Below are positions 43,536-52,976 of a stretch of 64,000 nt of DNA, piece after piece. Made by a program: the position numbers and the translations under genes. Each line of letters starts with the position of its first letter. The first letter of the stretch is position 1. Source of the stretch: Melittangium boletus DSM 14713. GTDB lineage: Bacteria > Myxococcota > Myxococcia > Myxococcales > Myxococcaceae. The DNA lies in contig NZ_CP022163.1 in assembly GCF_002305855.1 (NCBI RefSeq), forward strand, positions 9,553,765 to 9,617,764. Direction: 5' to 3'. The notes under the pieces were generated by a model. That model did no database searches and was not told the origin of the DNA. It saw only the letters and a program-made list of their open reading frames with translations.

Positions 43536-43988
43536 ATGAGCGCCACCCTTACCTTCGACGATTCGCACTGGCCCCTCGTCATCCTGCGCATCACCGGTGT
43601 GATGACGAATGGGCAGTTCGCGCAATTCCTCGCGGGTTCCACGTCCGTCCTGGCGCGCGGGGGGAAGTACGCCAGCATCACGGACGTCAGTCAGGCGGGG
43701 ATTCCCCCGCTCGCGCAGTGCCGCCAACTGGCGGAGTGGATGCGCCAGCACGAGGCCAGGATGCGCGAGCACGTCCTCTGCAATGCCATCGTCGCGCCCT
43801 CGGCCTCCCTCCGATTGTCGATGAGTCTCGTCTTCCACCTCATGCCGCCCCCCATGCCGCATATCGCCGTCTCCGACATGGCCTCGGCCGTGGATTTCGC
43901 ACTCGCCCGACTGGTGGACGCGGAGCGGGGCTCCGACGCCGCGAGGATCCGGCGGCACTTCGCCCCTCCCGAGCTCCACGCCGATTGA
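43536..43988 (+). CDS. Small STAS-like or unknown cytosolic protein
   Basis: 150 residues, no signal. The N-terminus MSATLTFDDSHWPLVILRITGVMTNGQFAQFLAGSTSVLARGGKYASITDVSQAG has the beta-alpha pattern of SpoIIAA-like/STAS-related proteins found widely in myxobacteria. A GGAG site precedes ATG 43536, and the palindrome just upstream suggests its own regulator. It ends 15 bases from the convergent M48 gene. The family match is from pattern only. Confidence 0.7.
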   Translation: MSATLTFDDSHWPLVILRITGVMTNGQFAQFLAGSTSVLARGGKYASITDVSQAGIPPLAQCRQLAEWMRQHEARMREHVLCNAIVAPSASLRLSMSLVFHLMPPPMPHIAVSDMASAVDFALARLVDAERGSDAARIRRHFAPPELHAD

Positions 43989-44003
43989 ACCGCGGCGCGA
44001 GGC

Positions 44004-45044
44004 TCAGCGCTCGGCACTGCCCGCCCGTCGGGCCAGCAGCTCGTCCCGGAGGGGAATGACCGCCGTGCGGGTCAGGTCCACGGGCGTGGTGAAATCCCGC
44101 GCGGCCCCCCGCTCGCGCAGCTCATCCAAGTGGGTGGCCAGCCTCTTCTGCCGATCCTTGTTGCTCGGATGGGGCGTGGAAAGACCCTTCGTGGGCAGCT
44201 TTCCCAGGAAGGACACGTATGCCTCGGGCGCATAGCCGGCGGCCGCCATCAACTCCACCGCATCCAGGTCCGCGGCGTACTCATCGTCCTTGCCGAGGCC
44301 CTTCTTCATGAGGTTCTGGAGGAAGCTGTCCATGATGGCGCGGACGATGGATTCGCTCGCCTCGTCGATGTTGAACCCATTCACCGAACGAGTGACCTGG
44401 GCGAGCACTTCGCCCCACTGACCCCAGGACAGGGCGCCGACGAGTTCCGCCACGCTGTTCTGGGCCGCCTGGCCGACCTCGGAGACCAGCCCCTTCAGGG
44501 CTTCCTTCTCCGGACGACGCCCCTCGGCCGCCGCCGCCGACCTGCACTCGTCCACGAGGAACTTCTGGTATTCGATCAAGGCGTGCTTGCGCGTGATGTG
44601 CGCGATTTCATGGGCCAGCACGCCCGCGAGCTCGGCCTCGTTGTCCAGCCGCGCGAGCAGCCCCTCGGACACGAAGACATAGCCGCCGGGTCCACTCACC
44701 GCGTTGATGCCCTCGGACTGGAGCACGCCAAAGGTCCACGGCAGGGAGGGACGGCTGGATTGCGCCGCGAGGTTCTTGCCGATCTTGTTGAGCTGCACGT
44801 GCAGCGCATGGTGATCCGCGTGCTTCGTGAGGCCGCCTCCCTCGCTCACCCAGCGGACCCCCACCGCGCCACCGAACGCCCGCTCCTCGTCGAAGGAAAT
44901 GACCCGGCTCTCGAGCACCGCGCATTCCTTGACCATTTCCTCCTTGCGGGCCAGCGACTCCTGCTTCGCCTCGATGTACTGAGAGCAGGTTCCAAAACCA
45001 CACAAGAGCAGACAGGCCACCGGAAGGATGAGACGGCGGTTCAT
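44004..45044 (-). CDS. M48 family metalloprotease, exported
   Basis: 346 residues. N-terminal signal (LILPVACLLLCGFGTC, possibly a lipoprotein), then the zinc motif LAHEIAHITRKH and the third-ligand region DDEYAADLDAVELMAAAGY, followed by a short helical tail. M48 proteases in the envelope degrade or process misfolded proteins (BepA/LoiP type). The ATG overlaps the SH3-like gene stop (ATGA). Last gene of the cyclase operon. Confidence 0.9.
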   Translation of the reverse strand: MNRRLILPVACLLLCGFGTCSQYIEAKQESLARKEEMVKECAVLESRVISFDEERAFGGAVGVRWVSEGGGLTKHADHHALHVQLNKIGKNLAAQSSRPSLPWTFGVLQSEGINAVSGPGGYVFVSEGLLARLDNEAELAGVLAHEIAHITRKHALIEYQKFLVDECRSAAAAEGRRPEKEALKGLVSEVGQAAQNSVAELVGALSWGQWGEVLAQVTRSVNGFNIDEASESIVRAIMDSFLQNLMKKGLGKDDEYAADLDAVELMAAAGYAPEAYVSFLGKLPTKGLSTPHPSNKDRQKRLATHLDELRERGAARDFTTPVDLTRTAVIPLRDELLARRAGSAER

Positions 45045-45619
45045 CGCTTCGCCCCCTTCTTCGACGTGCTCTTCACCGTGCTCGCCTTGGCGATCTTGCT
45101 CGTACCCACCACGGCGGGCAGGCCGCCCGCCTGGGCATAGGCCGCCACCTGCGCGTCCTCCACGTCCTTGGCGAGGTCCTCCAGTTTGGAGAGTTGATCC
45201 ACGCTCTGAGGGAGCGGGAGTGACTTGCCATAGGCGATAGCCCCCTGCCCCAGCGCCTTGATGGCCGCGCCCGAGGACGCGAAGGCCTCGGGCGACAGGG
45301 GCTTGTCGGGCGACTCACTCGTCACCTCCAGGGCCGGAGGCGAGGCACTGAGGTTGGCCTGATAGATGACGCCCTGCAAGGAGCCCTTCGGCGTCACGGC
45401 GGTCACCTGATGCCAGGGGGTGGTGCCCTCGCGTCCGAGGTACGACACGGTGTGGCCCGGCTGGAGGATGGCGAGCGTGGTGGCGGAGGGTTTGCTCGAA
45501 TCCTTGAGGTGGGTGTTCTTCGCCTTGACGTACAACACGGAGGGCTTCTGGGCCAGGGCGGCCCCCGCGAGGGAAACGCCCGTCAACGCCAACAGGGCGG
45601 CAAGTCGTTCACGGTTCAT
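45041..45619 (-). CDS. Exported SH3-like protein
   Basis: 192 residues with a signal (LAALLALTGVSLAGAALA-QK). VLYVKAKNTHLKDSSKPSATTLAILQPGHTVSYLGREGTTPWHQVTA resembles a bacterial SH3 domain, followed by a helical region and a Lys/Ser-rich tail (STVKSTSKKGAKR). It is coupled to the M48 protease and probably binds peptidoglycan or a partner protein near it. GAGAAG precedes ATG 45619, immediately after the cyclase stop. Confidence 0.75.
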   Translation of the reverse strand: MNRERLAALLALTGVSLAGAALAQKPSVLYVKAKNTHLKDSSKPSATTLAILQPGHTVSYLGREGTTPWHQVTAVTPKGSLQGVIYQANLSASPPALEVTSESPDKPLSPEAFASSGAAIKALGQGAIAYGKSLPLPQSVDQLSKLEDLAKDVEDAQVAAYAQAGGLPAVVGTSKIAKASTVKSTSKKGAKR

Positions 45620-45621
45620 GA

Positions 45622-47970
45622 TCACTTCTCCAGATTCGTCACGCCCTCGAAGGGCATGGCGGGTGGATGGGATACGTAGTGTTGGCACCGCGCGAGGAGC
45701 ACGCGGCTCGGCCCATCCTCCGCGTCCGCCGCGAGTGCGTCTTCCAGCACGCGCACCGCCTCGGCGAAGCGGGCCTCACGGTAGAACGCGAGCGCCTGGG
45801 CGTAGCGCGCCACGGTGGCCTTCCGGGCGGAGGACAGTTCGCCCCGGCGCGCCAGCAACTCGTACACGGTCACCACCTCCGCCTTGCCCGCCACCCGGAC
45901 CCGATCCAGTTCCCGCGCCTCGATGTGCGCATGCGCGAGCGCGTACGTGCGCGGGCCGATGAGGATGACCGTATCGTACGCCTTGTTGGCGCCCTCGAGC
46001 CGGGCCGCCAGGTTCATTCCGTCGCCGATGGCGGTGTAGTCGAGCAGGTGCTCGCTGCCGAAGTTGCCCACGAACATCTCCCCCGAGTTGAGACCCATGC
46101 GGGTGTAGACATCCGGCAGGCCCTCCTTCCGAAGTTCGGCGCGGAGGGAATCCACCTCGGTGCGCACGGCGAGCGCCGCGTGGCAGGCGCGCACCGCGTG
46201 GTCGGCCAGGTCCAGCGGTGCGCCGAAGAGGCAGACCACCGCGTCGCCGATGTACTTGTCCAGACAGGCCCCGTGCGCCATCAACACCGAGCTGACGCGC
46301 GTGAGGTAGCGGTTGAGCAGCGCCACGAGCGCCTTGGGATCGTCCTTGAAGCGCTCGCTGAACGAGGAGAAGCCACGGATGTCGGAGAAGAAGGCGGTGA
46401 TCTCCCGCGTCTCCCCCTCCAGGGAGGGCAACCGCTGCTGCTCGACGAGCTGATCCACCAGCGTCTTGTCCAGGAAGCGGTTGAAGGACTCGCGCAGCCG
46501 CTCGCGCTCGCGGTTGGCGAACATGTGGTTGAAGGCCACCGCGGACAGGCAGGCGAACTCACCCGCGTAGATGGGCATGGCGCTGAGCACGTGGATTCCC
46601 CGCGCGAGGAACATGCCGGGCAGGAGGAAGAAGCCGAAGTAGAGCGCCAGGGGCCAGAGCAGCTCCAGCAGGGGCGCGCGCACGAGCGTGAGCAGGGCCA
46701 CGGAGAAGAACGCCACGGCGGCGGTGAGCAGCAGGGACACCCAGAAGGGAGCCTCGGTGATGAAACGCCCTGACAGGAGCGCCTCCAACGCCACCGCGTG
46801 CTTGACGACTCCCGGGGCCTCGCTCTGGAACGGCGTGGCCTTCACATCGCCAGTCCCCACGGACAGCCCCCCCACGATGACCACCTTGCCCTTGAAGGTA
46901 TCCTCGGGCAGGACGGGGACGTAGGGCGTGCCACGCTCGCGGTGCTCCTGGCGGCGGGCCCAATCCTCCAGCACCGCGTAGACGCTCAAGGCCTCGAACC
47001 GCTCCTGCCAGGGGCCGCCGAAGTCCAGCTCCGCGCTGCCATCCGGGTTGATGGGGAGCTCCCGCGCGCCCAGCTTCAACCGGCCCGGGGTGAGCTCCAC
47101 GTGCTCCGCGCCGAGGAGATCCGCCACCGCCGCCACCGCCAGCGTGACGTAGGTGTTGGCGCCGTCCGAGTAGACGAAGCGCGTGCGGCGCAAGCGTCCA
47201 TCCCGATCCGCCTCCATCCAGACGAGCCCGAAGCCGGGCGTGACGCGCAGCAGACCTGGCAGGGGTGGTACGGGGTGGAGGGAGAGCCGGGGGCCTCCGT
47301 CGCGAGGGTCATGCGCCAACGGAGGCAACGTGAGCCCGGGATGGCGCACGGGAAAGGCGAGCGCCTGGGCCACCTCGCCGGGTGGAGGGGCCGTGGGGGT
47401 CTCCTCTTCCGGGAAGCCGAAGGGATCCTCGGAGACGACCTCCGGGGAACTGGGCAGTACGGTACCGGGCAGGCGGTTGGCGGGCGTCACGGGAGGCAAG
47501 GCGGGCTGGCCCGCGTTGACGCTGAACCCCAGGGTGAGTGGAACCCTCCGCGTCTCCACCACCTGGACGAGCGCGGCATCATTCCCCTCATCGGTGCCCC
47601 GCTCGTCCATCACGCCGTCGAAGACGATGGCGCGGGCCCCCTGGTCCATCAGGTGCTCGAAGACGAGCGCCCAGAGGTTGCGCGAGTAGGGATAGACGCC
47701 GTAGTTGCGCGTGTAGCGGGGGTTGTCCCGGATGCCCTGCAACGCCTTGTCATCGATGCCGACGATCACCACCTCGCCAGAGCGTGGCCGGCCCCGGGTG
47801 AAGAGCGTGAGGCCGTTGTCGTAGGCGGAGAGCTCGGCGTCTCGCATGCGCAACAGATCATGGCGCTGGCAGAGCGCCGCGACCGCGGTGGCGAGCAGCG
47901 TCACCCCCAGGATGAGCTTCCAGCAGTTGCGCAGCCGAAGGGCGTGGACGCGGAGGAAGGGCTTCCGCAT
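45622..47970 (-). CDS. CHASE2-domain class III adenylate cyclase
   Basis: 782 residues. A first membrane helix, a periplasmic CHASE2 domain (about 40-390), three C-terminal helices (about 400-490), then a class III cyclase domain: metal Asp residues in FFSDIRGFSSFSERF and IGDAVVCLFGAP, adenine-specifying lysine in LDKYIGDA and Asp in DYTAIGDGMNLAARLEG. A short helical, TPR-like tail follows. It would make cAMP in response to an envelope signal. It is the second gene after the CarboxypepD protein (18-base gap). Confidence 0.93.
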   Translation of the reverse strand: MRKPFLRVHALRLRNCWKLILGVTLLATAVAALCQRHDLLRMRDAELSAYDNGLTLFTRGRPRSGEVVIVGIDDKALQGIRDNPRYTRNYGVYPYSRNLWALVFEHLMDQGARAIVFDGVMDERGTDEGNDAALVQVVETRRVPLTLGFSVNAGQPALPPVTPANRLPGTVLPSSPEVVSEDPFGFPEEETPTAPPPGEVAQALAFPVRHPGLTLPPLAHDPRDGGPRLSLHPVPPLPGLLRVTPGFGLVWMEADRDGRLRRTRFVYSDGANTYVTLAVAAVADLLGAEHVELTPGRLKLGARELPINPDGSAELDFGGPWQERFEALSVYAVLEDWARRQEHRERGTPYVPVLPEDTFKGKVVIVGGLSVGTGDVKATPFQSEAPGVVKHAVALEALLSGRFITEAPFWVSLLLTAAVAFFSVALLTLVRAPLLELLWPLALYFGFFLLPGMFLARGIHVLSAMPIYAGEFACLSAVAFNHMFANRERERLRESFNRFLDKTLVDQLVEQQRLPSLEGETREITAFFSDIRGFSSFSERFKDDPKALVALLNRYLTRVSSVLMAHGACLDKYIGDAVVCLFGAPLDLADHAVRACHAALAVRTEVDSLRAELRKEGLPDVYTRMGLNSGEMFVGNFGSEHLLDYTAIGDGMNLAARLEGANKAYDTVILIGPRTYALAHAHIEARELDRVRVAGKAEVVTVYELLARRGELSSARKATVARYAQALAFYREARFAEAVRVLEDALAADAEDGPSRVLLARCQHYVSHPPAMPFEGVTNLEK

Positions 47971-47988
47971 CCCGTCGACGCTAGCACC

Positions 47989-50958
47989 TCAGGGGCCGAG
48001 CACCACTTCCCCCGAGGTGGGCAGATCCACCGTGCGAAGCATGGGCCCCTCTTCCGAGTCCGAATGGAAGTTCGCCCAGACCAGGGTGTAGCGCCCCGGG
48101 GGGAAGCCCTGCAGGGTGAGGCTGTCGCCACGCGGCTGGTAGACCATCTGTCCGTAGCTGGCCCGCAGCAGCTCCCGGGGCGGGTTGCCCACGGAACGCA
48201 CGTCCCCGGCGATGACCCACAGCGCCTTGCCCTGCCCGGTCTTCAACCGCACCGTCAGCGAGGCCGAACCCGGGGCCGGTCCAAAGTCCATCCGCCGCTC
48301 CGATTCCCCCACCTGCACCAGGAGGGCGGGCTCACCGGCGAAGTCCCGCCCCGAACCGATCGAGAAGCGGTAGTTGCCCGGAGCCACGTCCACGCTGTAG
48401 CGCCCGTCCGGGCCCGTGACGAAGCTCAAGGGCTCGCCGCGGTCCGCGTTGACGCCCTCCACCTGGATGCCCGCGGCGGGCGTGCCGTTCGGCTGGTACA
48501 CCGTACCGGACAGGTGGGTAGCGGGCTTGAGCACCAGCTCCACCGCCCTGTCCTCTCGCGAGGCCGGTACCGAGGCGCTCAGGCGGCCCTTTCGCGCCGA
48601 CACGTTGAACTTCGACACGAAGGCGGGGCTGGGCAGCGAGAAGCGGCCGTCCGGCCCCGTCATCACCGAGTCCTCGCACGCGTCACACCCCACCACCGCG
48701 TCCGACACGGGTCCGCCGCCCTCCTCTCGCACGAGCCCCGTCACCAGGGGCGCGCGCTGCAGCACCAGCTCGCCCAGGTCATTCGGCTTCGAGGGCTTGT
48801 CCACCATCAGCGGCTCGAAGCCCGGCGCCTCCACGGAGACGATGAGGCGATCCCCCGCGGTGGCCAGCGCCAGCTCGAAGCGCCCGTCCGTGCTCGTCAC
48901 GTCATGCTCATCCAGGCGGAAGCGCCGCACCGGCTCGCCGTTCTGATCCACGACCCTGCCGGTGAACGTCTCGCGTGCCGTCAGCACCACCCGCACGGGC
49001 TCGCCACCCGCGGAGCCCTGCACACGGTCGTGCTGGTCGTAGCCGGGGTGACGTGCCTCCACCAGGTAGGGGCGTCCGGGCTTGAGCGCGCGCACCTCGA
49101 AGTGTCCCTGGGCGTCCGTCGTCACCGGCTCGCTCATGCGCGGAAGCACCGACACCGAGGCCCCCGCCACGGGCTGGCCCCGGGTGTCCACCACCTCGCC
49201 ACTCAGGGGATTGCCGGACTCGAGAGACACCGTCACCCGGACGGTCTGCCCGTCCGCCACCTCCACCTTCTGCCGCTCCGAGGGCAGGTAGTCCGGGTGC
49301 ATGGCCACCATCGAGTAGGTCCCCGGAGGCAGACCGCGCATGGGGACCAGCCCATCGGAGCCCGAGGAGGAATCGCTGCGGAAGATGCCATCACCCTCCA
49401 CCCACAGCACCACATCCGCGCCTTCCACCCGGCGTCCCTCGGCGGTCACCGTCACCTCGATCGCCGCCCGGGGCTCCAGCTCCAGCTTCGCGTCCTCGGT
49501 GGGCGCCGTCACCTTCACCTGCCCGCCGCCCCATTCGGAGTGGTGCGCGTGCAGCTCGTACAGGCCCGGCGAGGGCACGGGCACGGAGAAATGGCCCTCG
49601 CCGTCCGCCAGCACGGCCTCACCCGTGGGTTGCACGAGCACGGACACATTGGGCGCCGGCCGGCCGTACTGGTCCAACACGTGGCCAGCGATGACCGTGG
49701 CGCGGGCCATTTCCACTTCCAGGGCCGTCTCTCCCGGCTTGATGCGGGCGGGCAACCGCACATCCCGGAACCCCTGGGCCCGGCATTCCAGGACGTAGTC
49801 GCCCACGGAGAAGGGGCCGAACCGCACCAGCTCGCCGGTGGAGGGCTTCTGGGCCTGGATGGCGTCATTGCCCCGGGCGGTGTGCAGGACCAGTTGGGGC
49901 GAGGGGACCGGCTCCCCGGCTTCATCCACCACGGTGATGAGCAGCGAGCCCGCTTCCTCCAGCTCGAGCGTCACCCGGGTGAGCCGCTCGCTCAGCGTCA
50001 GGCTTCGCGGCGCGGCGCCCCACCCACCCGCCTCGGCCGACACCACGAGCGAGTCCGGGTACAAGTCCTCGAAGCGCACCACGCCTCCCTCGGCACGAGC
50101 CTCCCGGGACAGGTGATCCGCCTTGAGCCGCACCAGGGCCGTGGCGGGCTGGCCCTGGCGGGTGACGCGCACCTCCAGCGTGCGCGAGGGCTCCAACCGC
50201 ATTCGCAGGACGCGCGCGCCCGCCTCCACCTGGGGCTCCACCGCGGGCAGGAACCCCTTCGCGGAGGCCAGGACGTAGAAGGGCCCCTCACCCAGTCCGG
50301 CCAGGGTGAAGGAACCATCCGGCCCCGTCACCGCCTCGGACGGCAGAGGCACCTTGCGCGACACCGCGTGCACGCGAGCACCCGGCAGACCTCGGCCCGC
50401 GTCGTCCACCACCTGTCCGGAGATGCTCCGGGGCGCGGGCAGATACAGCTCCACCGGCTCGCCCGGGGCGGCGCGCTCGCGCATGGCGGCACCAAAACCG
50501 TCGGCCCGGGCCCAGACGGAGAAGGACACCCCGACGAGATGATCGAATCGGAAGCGGCCCTGCGCGTCCGTGCGCACGCTGAGCATGGAGCGCAGGAAGC
50601 CATGGGCCTGCTCGAAGAAATCCCACGCGTGCTGGGCGCTCTCCCGGGCGGGACACGCCAGCAGCGCCAGTCCGCACTCGTCGCAGCGCACCGAGGTGAG
50701 CGTCTTCTGCGCGCTCGCGGCGAGGAACACGTCCGCGCCCGCCACGGGCCGGCCCGCCGGATCCAACACCCGCCCGGTGAGGGTCAACCCCTCGGAAGTG
50801 CCCGAGGACACCTCCACGGATTCGAAAGAGGGCAGCGCGCGCGCTGGGGGCTCACGGATGACGGCGGGAGCCGGGGCACGTGGGCCGATCGGCCACAGCA
50901 CGGCCACCGCGACGAACACCAGAACGGACGCCACCGATATGACGAGCCATTTGCGCAT
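47989..50958 (-). CDS. Large CarboxypepD-repeat exported protein
   Basis: 989 residues with an N-terminal hydrophobic anchor (LVISVASVLVFVAVAVLWPIG). At least eight tandem carboxypeptidase-regulatory-like (Ig-like) repeats recur with GRVLDPAGRPVAGADVF..., GQVVDDAGRGLPGARV..., GHVLDQYGRPAPNVSV... and GEVVDTRGQPVAGASV... starts. Each continues with a G-x-F or G-x-Y strand (TDAQGRFRF, GPDGSFTL). CxxC pairs (RCDECG; GCDACE) may form disulfides. These proteins are common in myxobacteria and are extracytoplasmic; exact role is unknown. It ends 18 bases before the cyclase and may share its promoter. Confidence 0.83.
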   Translation of the reverse strand: MRKWLVISVASVLVFVAVAVLWPIGPRAPAPAVIREPPARALPSFESVEVSSGTSEGLTLTGRVLDPAGRPVAGADVFLAASAQKTLTSVRCDECGLALLACPARESAQHAWDFFEQAHGFLRSMLSVRTDAQGRFRFDHLVGVSFSVWARADGFGAAMRERAAPGEPVELYLPAPRSISGQVVDDAGRGLPGARVHAVSRKVPLPSEAVTGPDGSFTLAGLGEGPFYVLASAKGFLPAVEPQVEAGARVLRMRLEPSRTLEVRVTRQGQPATALVRLKADHLSREARAEGGVVRFEDLYPDSLVVSAEAGGWGAAPRSLTLSERLTRVTLELEEAGSLLITVVDEAGEPVPSPQLVLHTARGNDAIQAQKPSTGELVRFGPFSVGDYVLECRAQGFRDVRLPARIKPGETALEVEMARATVIAGHVLDQYGRPAPNVSVLVQPTGEAVLADGEGHFSVPVPSPGLYELHAHHSEWGGGQVKVTAPTEDAKLELEPRAAIEVTVTAEGRRVEGADVVLWVEGDGIFRSDSSSGSDGLVPMRGLPPGTYSMVAMHPDYLPSERQKVEVADGQTVRVTVSLESGNPLSGEVVDTRGQPVAGASVSVLPRMSEPVTTDAQGHFEVRALKPGRPYLVEARHPGYDQHDRVQGSAGGEPVRVVLTARETFTGRVVDQNGEPVRRFRLDEHDVTSTDGRFELALATAGDRLIVSVEAPGFEPLMVDKPSKPNDLGELVLQRAPLVTGLVREEGGGPVSDAVVGCDACEDSVMTGPDGRFSLPSPAFVSKFNVSARKGRLSASVPASREDRAVELVLKPATHLSGTVYQPNGTPAAGIQVEGVNADRGEPLSFVTGPDGRYSVDVAPGNYRFSIGSGRDFAGEPALLVQVGESERRMDFGPAPGSASLTVRLKTGQGKALWVIAGDVRSVGNPPRELLRASYGQMVYQPRGDSLTLQGFPPGRYTLVWANFHSDSEEGPMLRTVDLPTSGEVVLGP

Positions 50959-51071
50959 GGAGGACGGCGCGGGACACTAACCCCGCAACCGGCCTGCCAA
51001 CCGTCATTTCGGCGCATTCATTCCGGCGCGTCCTGCGCCGGACGGTCCCGCCAGACCCCGCAAGGGGGGCC

Positions 51072-52343
51072 CTACTCCTCGGCGAACGGCTGGATGGCCT
51101 GCGCCACCGCCAGCTCCTGGCGTGCCTCGCTCAGCTCCGAGTTGGTGGCCCGCAGACGGTCGGACAGCACCTGCACGAAGCTCCAGAGCATCTTCACCGC
51201 CAGGATGGACTCCCGCTTCATGAGGCCCATCAAGTCGGACCGGGAGATGACCATGGTGCGCGTGGGCTCGACCGCCCGCACGGTGGCCGAGCGGGGGGCG
51301 TTGTCGATGAGGCCCATCTCTCCGAAGTGGCCACCCGGCCGCAGCTCGGCGATCTCCACCCCGCTCTTCTCGATGACCACCCGGCCGCGGATGACCACGA
51401 AGAGCTCCTCGCCCGGCTGACCCTCCACGACAATCTCCCGCCCCGCGGGGAAGGTGCGCGTGGTGGCGATGGACAGCACCGCCGTCTGCTCCTTGTAGGT
51501 GAGGTGGCGGAAGAGCGGAATCTTGCGCAGCGCCTCCATGCGGCTCTGCGCTTCGCTCGTCTCCGCCTCGAGCGTGCCCTCGCCGGACACCTTCACCACC
51601 ACGGCGGTGATGTTGTCCTTGCCGCCGCGCTCGTTGGCCAGGTCGACGAAGCGCTTGGGCAGCTCCACCGGGGAGGAACCCTGCACGAGCGGCAGCACCT
51701 CGTCATCGTCCAGGTAGCCGTGCAGACCGTCCGAGCACAGAAGGAACAGGTCGCCCGGGAACAGGTCCACGATGAGCGTGTCGACCTGGACGGACTCCTG
51801 GATGCCCACCGCGCGGGTGATGACGTTGCGGTACTGGGAGGTGGCCGCCTGCTCCTTGGTGATGGTGCCCGCCTTGAGCTGGGCGGCCACGAGCGTGTGA
51901 TCCTCGGTGAGCCGGTGGCACTGACCGTGACGCACCAGATAGATGCGCGAGTCACCCACATGCCCGATGACGCCCTTGTTGCCGCTCACGGCCAGGCACA
52001 CGAAGGTGGTGCCCATGCCGCGCTTGGACGGATCCGACAGGGCCATGCGGAAGATGTCCGCGCAGGCACGCTGGATGGCCACTTCCATCAGGGCCTGGGC
52101 CGCGTTGCGCGCGTCCTGGCTCGTGTTGGTGCTCAAGTCCTTGAGCAGGTGGCGGTTGGACACCATGTGCTGGCGCACCACCTCGGTGGCCCGGGAGCTC
52201 GCCACCTCGCCGGCCGCATGGCCGCCCATGCCGTCGGCCACGATGAACAGGCCGAGCGGTGCATCCACGAGCATCGCATCTTCATTGTGCTGCCGCTTCC
52301 GGCCCACATCCGTCAGGCCGAACGCCTCTGTCGTCAATGGCAC
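51072..52343 (-). CDS. PP2C-type protein phosphatase fused to a cyclic-nucleotide-binding domain
   Basis: 423 residues. The first about 245 form a PP2C: RKRQHNEDAMLVD, LFIVADGMGGHAAGE, GVIGHVGDSRIYL, LCSDGLHGYLDDDE and ERGGKDNITAVVV carry the metal Asp residues. The last about 140 form a CAP-family cNMP-binding domain: FPAGREIVVEGQPGEELFVVIRGRVVI and GHFGEMGLIDNAPRSATVRA. The phosphate-binding Arg of the PBC (R in PRSATVR) is present. GTG 52343 has a GGGAG site. The FHA gene (52414) precedes it, suggesting co-transcription. Confidence 0.92.
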   Translation of the reverse strand: MPLTTEAFGLTDVGRKRQHNEDAMLVDAPLGLFIVADGMGGHAAGEVASSRATEVVRQHMVSNRHLLKDLSTNTSQDARNAAQALMEVAIQRACADIFRMALSDPSKRGMGTTFVCLAVSGNKGVIGHVGDSRIYLVRHGQCHRLTEDHTLVAAQLKAGTITKEQAATSQYRNVITRAVGIQESVQVDTLIVDLFPGDLFLLCSDGLHGYLDDDEVLPLVQGSSPVELPKRFVDLANERGGKDNITAVVVKVSGEGTLEAETSEAQSRMEALRKIPLFRHLTYKEQTAVLSIATTRTFPAGREIVVEGQPGEELFVVIRGRVVIEKSGVEIAELRPGGHFGEMGLIDNAPRSATVRAVEPTRTMVISRSDLMGLMKRESILAVKMLWSFVQVLSDRLRATNSELSEARQELAVAQAIQPFAEE

Positions 52344-52413
52344 CGCGAACGCTCCCTGCTCCCTCTCCCGAGGGGAATCCCACGTTACGAAGTCCCGGCA
52401 CGGGCTGACAAGC

Positions 52414-52929
52414 TCACGGTCCTGGCCGCCGCGCGAGCACCTTCGTGAAGCCACTGGCCAGGTAGAACGTCAGCTCCACCTGACCGAAGCGCAGCCGCGT
52501 TCCATCGGCCAGCGCCGTCGCGCGCCGGGGCACCAGCCGCACCCCCGCCACGTACGACCCATTCTTCGAACCCGCGTCGGTGAGCAGATAGCCCCCGTCC
52601 GGCTCGCGCTGGAACCAGGCATGGAAGCGCGACACCGTCCCATCGTCGAGCACCACGTCGTTGTTGCCCGTGCGCCCCACGGTGATTCCCCGGCCGAATG
52701 CGTTTTCTTGATTCTTGGTCACCGGGAAAACCACCGGCTCGCCCACCCCTAACATGGGAGTGACCACACTGGTGAGCGTGCGGAACTGATGGCGCTCCTC
52801 CCGCTCGTCGAGCACCTGGGCCACCACCGGAGGCGGCATGAAGACCAGCACCGCGGGTGGCAGCGTCCGCTCGTAATCCGCCCGCTCCTTGTGGAAGCGG
52901 CCGATATGGAGGCTGAGGAGCTCGACCAT
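52414..52929 (-). CDS. FHA-domain protein
   Basis: 171 residues. The C-terminal FHA domain recognises phospho-threonine and has VGRTGNNDVVLDDGTVSRFHAWFQ (GR, S-R-x-H) and DAGSKNGSYVAGVRL (N-G), all key residues intact. The N-terminal about 80 residues are helical with no recognised domain. ATG 52929 is chosen; a GTG at 52947 is possible. It is 70 bases upstream of the PP2C phosphatase on the same strand, so the pair may set a Ser/Thr phosphorylation circuit. Confidence 0.85.
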   Translation of the reverse strand: MVELLSLHIGRFHKERADYERTLPPAVLVFMPPPVVAQVLDEREERHQFRTLTSVVTPMLGVGEPVVFPVTKNQENAFGRGITVGRTGNNDVVLDDGTVSRFHAWFQREPDGGYLLTDAGSKNGSYVAGVRLVPRRATALADGTRLRFGQVELTFYLASGFTKVLARRPGP

Positions 52930-52976
52930 CGTCCGTACACACTTCACCCCACCCGAAGGACAGGGTCCAGAGGCGC

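Noticed and set aside
46798..51420. A 1540-codon open frame on the plus strand.
   Set aside because: It is antisense to the cyclase and CarboxypepD genes, has no domains or ribosome site and is rich in His/Gly/Arg, as expected for the opposite strand of GC-rich genes.
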